DNA from: Allomyces macrogynus ATCC 38327
Taxonomy: Eukaryota; Blastocladiomycota; Blastocladiomycetes; Blastocladiales; Blastocladiaceae
Length of the DNA: 24,404 nucleotides
Assembly: GCA_000151295.1 (NCBI GenBank)
Contig: GG745363.1
Span: 16,407 to 40,810, forward strand
Reading direction: 5' to 3'
The notes beneath the pieces were generated by a model. It saw only the letters and a list, made by a program, of their open reading frames with translations, ran no database searches and was not told the origin of the DNA. The position numbers were made by a program, and so were the translations under genes. Numbering within the stretch: the stretch's first letter is position 1; the number at the start of each line of letters is the position of its first letter. Shown piece by piece: positions 19,669 to 24,404 of this stretch.

Positions 19669-21899
19669 ATGGTCGTGGCCTCGCGCACCTTGTTCGCCGT
19701 CCCGCTCCGCCGTTCCTGCCTCGCCGTCCCCGTCTCTGCACGGACCTTCACGCTCTCGACCAAGTTCGCGCGCTTCTCGTCCACCATGGCCGGCAAGACC
19801 CCCGCTCAACCCGCCGCCAAGGCCGCGCCCGCGCCCGCCCCGGCTGCCGCTGCTCCGGCTCCAGCAAAGGCCGCCCCGGCACCTGTTGCTGCCGCCGCGA
19901 AGGCCGCACCCGCACCAGCCGCCAAGGCTGCCCCCACTCCCGCTGCTGTCCCTGCTCCTGCTGCAAGCCCGGCACCGGCACCGGCCAAGGATGCGTCCGC
20001 TGACTCGTTGGCCGCCTTTGCTGCGCTCTCGCTGACGAGCAAGCCCGTGCCGACGGCCTTCCCGCTCGACGCGTTGCCCAAGGTCGACGGTATGGACGTC
20101 AGATTCGACTTTGGGTGGTCAACCTCGTTCCAATCAAGTTTCTCACGCCTCCCTCCTTGACCATGCTAGGCGCCGACCCGGCCTCGAACGTGCTCGACAT
20201 TTTCAAGCTGCTCATCACCGACCAAGTCGTCAAGTTTACGGGCGCGGCCCCCGCCATTGTCTTCCCGGCTGTCGAGGCCCCCAAGAACACAGACCTGGCC
20301 GATTTCGCGATTCCGACCCCGCGTTTGCGTCTCAAGGGTAACCCGGCGCAGATCACTAAGGACTTTGTCGCGCAGTTTTCGCCCAACGATTTCATTACGG
20401 GCGTCGTCGCGTCGGGCCCATTCATGAACTTCTCAATCAACAAGGACCTGCTCAAGGCGCTCGTCCTGTCCAAGATTGCCACGACGCAGGGAAAGTACGG
20501 CATCAACGCAACGGGCAAGGGCAAGAAGGCCATTGTCGAGTTTTCATCGCCCAACATTGCCAAGCCGTTCCATGCCGGACATTTGCGGTCGACGATCATT
20601 GGCAATTTCGTGCGCAACGTGCTCAAGGCCAACGGCTGGGAGACGACGGCCATCAACTACCTCGGCGACTGGGGCAAGCAGTACGGTCTGCTGGCCGTTG
20701 GGTTCGAGAAGTTTGGGTCCGAGAAGGAGTTGTTGCGCGACCCGATTCGCCACTTGTTTGACGTGTACGTGCAGATCAATCGCGCCGCCGAAGAGGACGC
20801 GACGATCCACGATACGGCGCGCACCTACTTCAAGGCCATGGAGGACGGTGACGCCAAGGCGCTGGCGCTGTGGCAGCGGTTCCGCGACCTGTCGATTGTC
20901 AAGTACAAGGAGACGTACGCGCGGCTTGGGATTGAGTTTGACCTGTACTCGGGCGAGTCGCAGGTGGCGACCAAGGACATGGACGAGGCGCTCAACCTGC
21001 TCAAGAGCAAGCAGCTGTTGCAAGAGGACCAGGGCGCGCAGATTGTCGACTTGAAAAAGGAAAAGCTCGGCGTCGTCGTGGTTCAAAAGAAGGACGGCAC
21101 GACGCTCTACCTGACGCGCGATATCGGCGCGGCCAAGGCGCGCAAGGACCAGCTCGGATTTGATTCGATGTACTACATTGTCGGGTCGCAGCAGGACCTG
21201 CATTTCCGCCAGCTGTTTACGATTCTCAAGAAGTCGGGCCACGACTGGGCCGATCAGTGCAAGCACATTAATTTCGGCATGGTGCTCGGCATGTCGACGC
21301 GCAAGGGCACGGCCGTGTTCCTCGAGGACATGCTGAACCAGACGCAGGAGCAGATGCTCGAGGTGATGAAGAAGAACGAGGCCAAGTACGCGCAGATTCC
21401 GGACCCGGAGGCGGTCGCCGACTTAGTGGGCATTTCGGCGATTGTGATCCAAGACATGTCGGCGCGCCGCATCAAGGACTATGCGTTTGCGTGGGAGCGC
21501 ATGTTCTCGTTTGAGGGCGACACGGGACCTTACCTGCAGTACGCGCACGCGCGCCTGTGCTCGATTGAACGCAAGTCGGGGCTCACGCAGATTCCGCCTG
21601 CGCTCGACGAGATTGATTTCACGCTGCTCAAAGAGCCGGCGGTCGCGTCGCTGGTCACGCTGCTCGCGCAGTTCCCTGACCTGGTGCGCGCGCTGCCCAA
21701 CAATGGGTTTGAGCCGTGCAATGTCGTGACCTACTTGTTCCAGCTGTGCCATGCCGTGTCGTCAACGCTCGACACGTTGTACGTTGTGAACCAGGAGGAG
21801 CATATCAAGAAGGCGCGCATGCTGCTCTACTGGTCGGCGCGCGTCACGCTCGGCAACGGGCTGCGGTTGATTGGGCTGCGTCCGCTGGAGCGCATGTAG
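19669..21899 (+). CDS. RRS1: Arginyl-tRNA synthetase, probably cytosolic and mitochondrial
   Basis: Exons 19669-20089 and 20170-21899 (80-bp intron, GTATGG...CTAG) join in frame to 716 residues. The class I signature HAGH is at 275-278, and a degenerate KMSKS-type MSTRKG at 515-520, as is common in ArgRS. Conserved GDWGKQYG and the C-terminal RPLERM are present. It charges tRNA-Arg with arginine. Residues 1-39 are rich in Arg, Ser and hydrophobics without acids, like a mitochondrial presequence. An internal ATG at 19786 lies in a near-ideal context (TCCACCATGG) and would give a 677-residue form without it, so one gene may serve both compartments by alternative starts. Residues about 45-110 are an Ala/Pro/Lys low-complexity linker before the N-terminal tRNA-recognition domain, which is longer than usual. 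No defects are seen. Confidence 0.96.
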
Positions 21900-22426
21900 G
21901 TTCGCGGTTGGCGGCAATGCTTGATTTTTGCTATTCGTTTTTCGTTTTTGGTGAGTGTTTTTGTGCGCATAGGCGGCTTCATCGTGATGTTGCCCAGCAA
22001 AATACATTTGCGGCTCTCTCTCGCTCACCTCCGTTTTTGGAATATCCTGGCTTGCGTCGCTGTCGCGTCCCTGACGTGTCGCTGCTGCGTTGCCGCGCCG
22101 GGCCCGTCTGAAAATCTCTCTTTCATGGTCGAGGCTTAGGTTGCTTCCGCGTTTTGGCGCGTTTGTTCGTGTTTGGCGTTGCGTTGGGTGGGACGGGCGC
22201 TGGCCCCGCCCTGGCGGTCGCCAACATCGGGTCGAGCTTGACTCTGCTCCTGCCGGCAAAGATCGTCCAGCAAGGCGTTTCCTCTCCACTCCCGGCACAC
22301 GTTGCCTCTTCCTCCATCGCTGTGAGCGCGCGCGCCTCGAATCCGTGCTCTGCTGAGTCGCACCCGCCGTGCTTCGTGGTGCCGGCCCCGCCCGCTGCAA
22401 GAATCGCACCAGCAACCGAGTCCACG
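21900..22426. other. Intergenic region, no gene seen
   Basis: The 527 bp between the ArgRS stop and the INSIG start hold only short or low-complexity frames. An open frame continues upstream of the INSIG start to 22154, but it contains no ATG before 22427. The region should hold the ArgRS 3' end and the INSIG promoter. Confidence 0.6.
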
Positions 22427-23755
22427 ATGGCCGCGGCACTTGCACGCCACCCGAGGAACGACGACGACGACGCGCACGCTCCACCACTCCACGATGGCCC
22501 CCCAGCACCACGCGACTTGGCGCACTCGCGCCCCCCAGCAAAGCTCGCCGACGCCGTGCGTGCTGTTGCGCGCACCACCGCCGACCGGCCCTGGCTGGTC
22601 CCCACGTCGCTGTTTCTGCTCGGCTACGCGCTGTCGCTGCTCGTCGTCAACTTGCACACGCAGCACCACGTCACGCACTACGACCGACTCGGCAGTGCCG
22701 CCACCAGCGCCCGCATCACTGGCGTGCCGCCACCGCCACCTCTGCCGCCACCGGCCTTGGGCACGATCCTGACTCGCCCGCCGCGATTTGCGCACTCGTG
22801 GCTCCCGCTCGTCGGCGCCGTGTCGGCCGTCATCGTCGGCATCGCCTACCTCATTGCAGATGCCCGTGCCGGGGACCTGGGCCGTCGCCCGCCATCGGCC
22901 GCCGCAACGGCCGGTCTCTTGAGCCGTCGCGGATCCGTGTCCGAGGCGGCCGGTCGGTTTCTCGTCGTCTCGCTGTCATCCACCTCGCTCGCGAGTCTCG
23001 TCGCGCCCACGCAACGCACCGACACGTGTCCGCTCCCGCCGCGGTGGGGCAGTAGCAGCAATAGCGCCGCGCCGTCGAGGACCGCGTCGTCGACCGGTGT
23101 ACGACGCGGTGGTGGGCCGCGCATGGTCCTTCTCGATGATGCAGATGTGGCGGACCCGGATGACGTGGAAGACGAGCTGAGCGGCGCCGCGAACGTGGCC
23201 CCAGGGTCCATAGGTCCACCTGCAGTTGGTGCAACCGCCGCAGCGGCCGAGGGCGACCCGCCACGCACGTCCGCAACTGCGCGTCTGCGGTACCGCAGCA
23301 AGCGCGGTCTGATCTTGCGGTGTCTCGGCGGCGTCGTCGGCATCAATTACGCCGTTTCGGTGTGTTAACCTTGATGATTTCCATGAATTGTGGGGCCCAA
23401 CTGACCACCTCCGCCCTCCATGTTCCAGAAAGTACCCGCGCACCCGTACCTCCTGTCGGCCGCCTTGCTCGCCCTGGCCCTCGCCGTCTTCTCCATGGTC
23501 GACCGCACACGCCGCGGGTTCCTCGTATCCCTGTTTGTCGCGGCGGTCGGCACGCTCGTGTGCCACTCGCTCACCCTCGCCGGGTACCTGGCCTTTGTCC
23601 AGCCCGACTTGCTCGGCACCATCAAGGCCTGGGTGCCTGTGCTCATTTTCACGACCGCAGTGGGCGTCGGGTCGGCGGCACGGGTTCTCCTGGTCGTGGC
23701 CGCGAGACCAGTGGTGCCGAGTGCCAGAGTCGGAGCCGTTGCAACGCCCCGGTAG
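22427..23755 (+). CDS. INSIG-family sterol-regulatory membrane protein
   Basis: Exons 22427-23359 and 23429-23755 (69-bp intron, GTGTGT...CCAG) join in frame to 419 residues; the ATG is the first in the frame. Membrane segments lie near 56-76, 124-145, 298-311 and three more in exon 2. INSIG features: W+P start of the second segment (SWLPLVGAV), the VVGINYAVSK stretch, DRTRRG, and QPD...WVP near D371, the position that in human INSIG contacts SCAP. INSIG proteins sit in the ER, bind sterols, retain SCAP-SREBP and/or control HMG-CoA reductase; fungal members include S. pombe Ins1 and yeast Nsg1/2. Odd feature: about 150 residues of low-complexity, partly acidic sequence (146-297) separate the second and third segments, where animal INSIGs have a short loop. 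The N-terminal 50 residues are also disordered. Family assignment is from visible motifs. Confidence 0.87.
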
Positions 23756-24298
23756 TCAATGTAGTCAATTTCGTTTGGTCATTTCCAGCACATCATTTCC
23801 GGCGTCTGTCGCGTCGAGGACGACAGCGAGAGCACGGGCAGGCTCTCAACCTCATCGCGGCAGGGGACCTGACCCCTCTTGGAAAGAACAGATGTGAGGA
23901 AAGGAGCTCAGCCGACCACGGCCCCAGGACGATGAACGACGACGCCATGAGCAAAGACTCGGCCGACCCGACCACCGACAGCTTTGGAAAGGCTGAGCCT
24001 GCTTGCGTGACAGCGTCTCGCGCCGTGGCGTGACTGACGCGTCTCCCACCCCTCCCACTTTCCCACTCCAACACTCCAACGGTCCGCAAACCGGAACGCG
24101 CTGGGCCCCCTCTGCTCGACCCAAGCCGTGGGATAGAGCCCCTGCCGTGGGGCACCGCAAAGACGCCCGTGCTGGTCGTGCTGTGCCCAACCAACCCCTA
24201 GAACGCGGCCGCGGCACGCCCCTCCTCCCTCCCAGCCCGAGCAGCCCTCCGAACGAACCTGTCCACCGTCTCCGAGCTCTGTCCGACTTGCTGCAACA
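23756..24298. other. Intergenic region, no gene supported
   Basis: Downstream of the INSIG stop there is a short direct repeat GTAGTCAAT at about 23753 and 23762, then GC-rich sequence with only short frames, including a 34-codon ATG frame at 23932 (acidic, no motif). Overlapping minus-strand frames here are Arg/Gly/Ser-rich with no recognisable domain. Confidence 0.5.
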
Positions 24299-24404
24299 AT
24301 GGCCGCCTCCATTTGTCAACCCGCCGCGCGACGCGGGAACTTCTTTGTCCTCGGCGCGTCGCTGCGGCTCGGAAACGCGCTTACCGCCGAAAGCGCATCA
24401 AGAC
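24299..24404 (+). CDS. Possible start of a further gene, cut by the window edge
   Basis: An ATG in good context (CAACAATGGCC) opens a frame that is still open at the window end, 35 codons later. The visible residues are small, hydrophobic and basic without acids for the first 30 positions (RRGNFF, SLRLGN), which could be a mitochondrial targeting sequence. Too little is visible to name a product. Confidence 0.35.
   Translation, partial: MAASICQPAARRGNFFVLGASLRLGNALTAESASR

Noticed and set aside
22154..22426. N-terminal extension of the INSIG protein
   Set aside because: No ATG occurs before 22427 in this frame; the extension would have to start at TTG.
23793..24319. Overlapping minus-strand frames at the right end
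   Set aside because: Arg/Gly/Ser-rich, mutually overlapping, with no domain or splice support.

Overview
The window is nuclear DNA from a eukaryote, most likely a high-GC fungus. The evidence is spliceosomal genes with short, uniform introns (69-93 bp, donors such as GTACGT, GTATGT and GTGAGT, acceptors CAG or TAG), fungal-type Ty1/copia retrotransposons, and an ordinary eukaryotic housekeeping gene set. The Ala/Pro/Arg-rich proteins and GC-rich coding DNA would suit an early-diverging (for example zoosporic) fungus, but the lineage cannot be settled from this window. All gene models were built by hand from reading-frame continuity across introns.

Positions 1 to about 9,060 are a nest of retrotransposons. 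A Ty1/copia element on the minus strand (copy 1; LTR, initiator-tRNA-type primer site, Gag, protease-like region, integrase, start of reverse transcriptase) runs off the left edge. Its 5' LTR abuts, in inverted orientation, the 3' part of a second copy of the same family on the plus strand (copy 2; integrase C-terminus, reverse transcriptase, RNase H, polypurine tract, 3' LTR). Copy 2 ends inside the Gag region of a third, compositionally different, minus-strand element that resembles Ty3-type Gag and has one in-frame TGA. The simplest reading is successive nested insertions. A (CAA)40 tract and a TCAAACC repeat cluster follow.

Positions 9,061 to 24,404 are a gene-dense host region. In order: a small PB1-domain gene (-); a RAD5/HLTF-type SNF2 helicase-RING ligase with HIRAN domain (+, 4 exons); an unrecognised two-exon gene with a 50-residue internal duplication (-); a DHX33/Dhr2-type DEAH RNA helicase (+, 4 exons); the TRAPP subunit TRAPPC4/Trs23 (-, 3 exons); cytosolic/mitochondrial arginyl-tRNA synthetase with two plausible start codons (+, 2 exons); an INSIG-family sterol-regulatory membrane protein (+, 2 exons); and the possible beginning of another gene at the right edge. 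PB1/RAD5, unknown/DHX33 and TRAPPC4/ArgRS are divergent pairs; DHX33 and TRAPPC4 converge with 97 bp between their stops. The genes do not form a common pathway. No rRNA, tRNA or CRISPR array was seen. No clearly new system was found; the most unusual points are the nest architecture, the altered Gag knuckle and protease motif, the unknown repeat protein and the long insertion in the INSIG protein.
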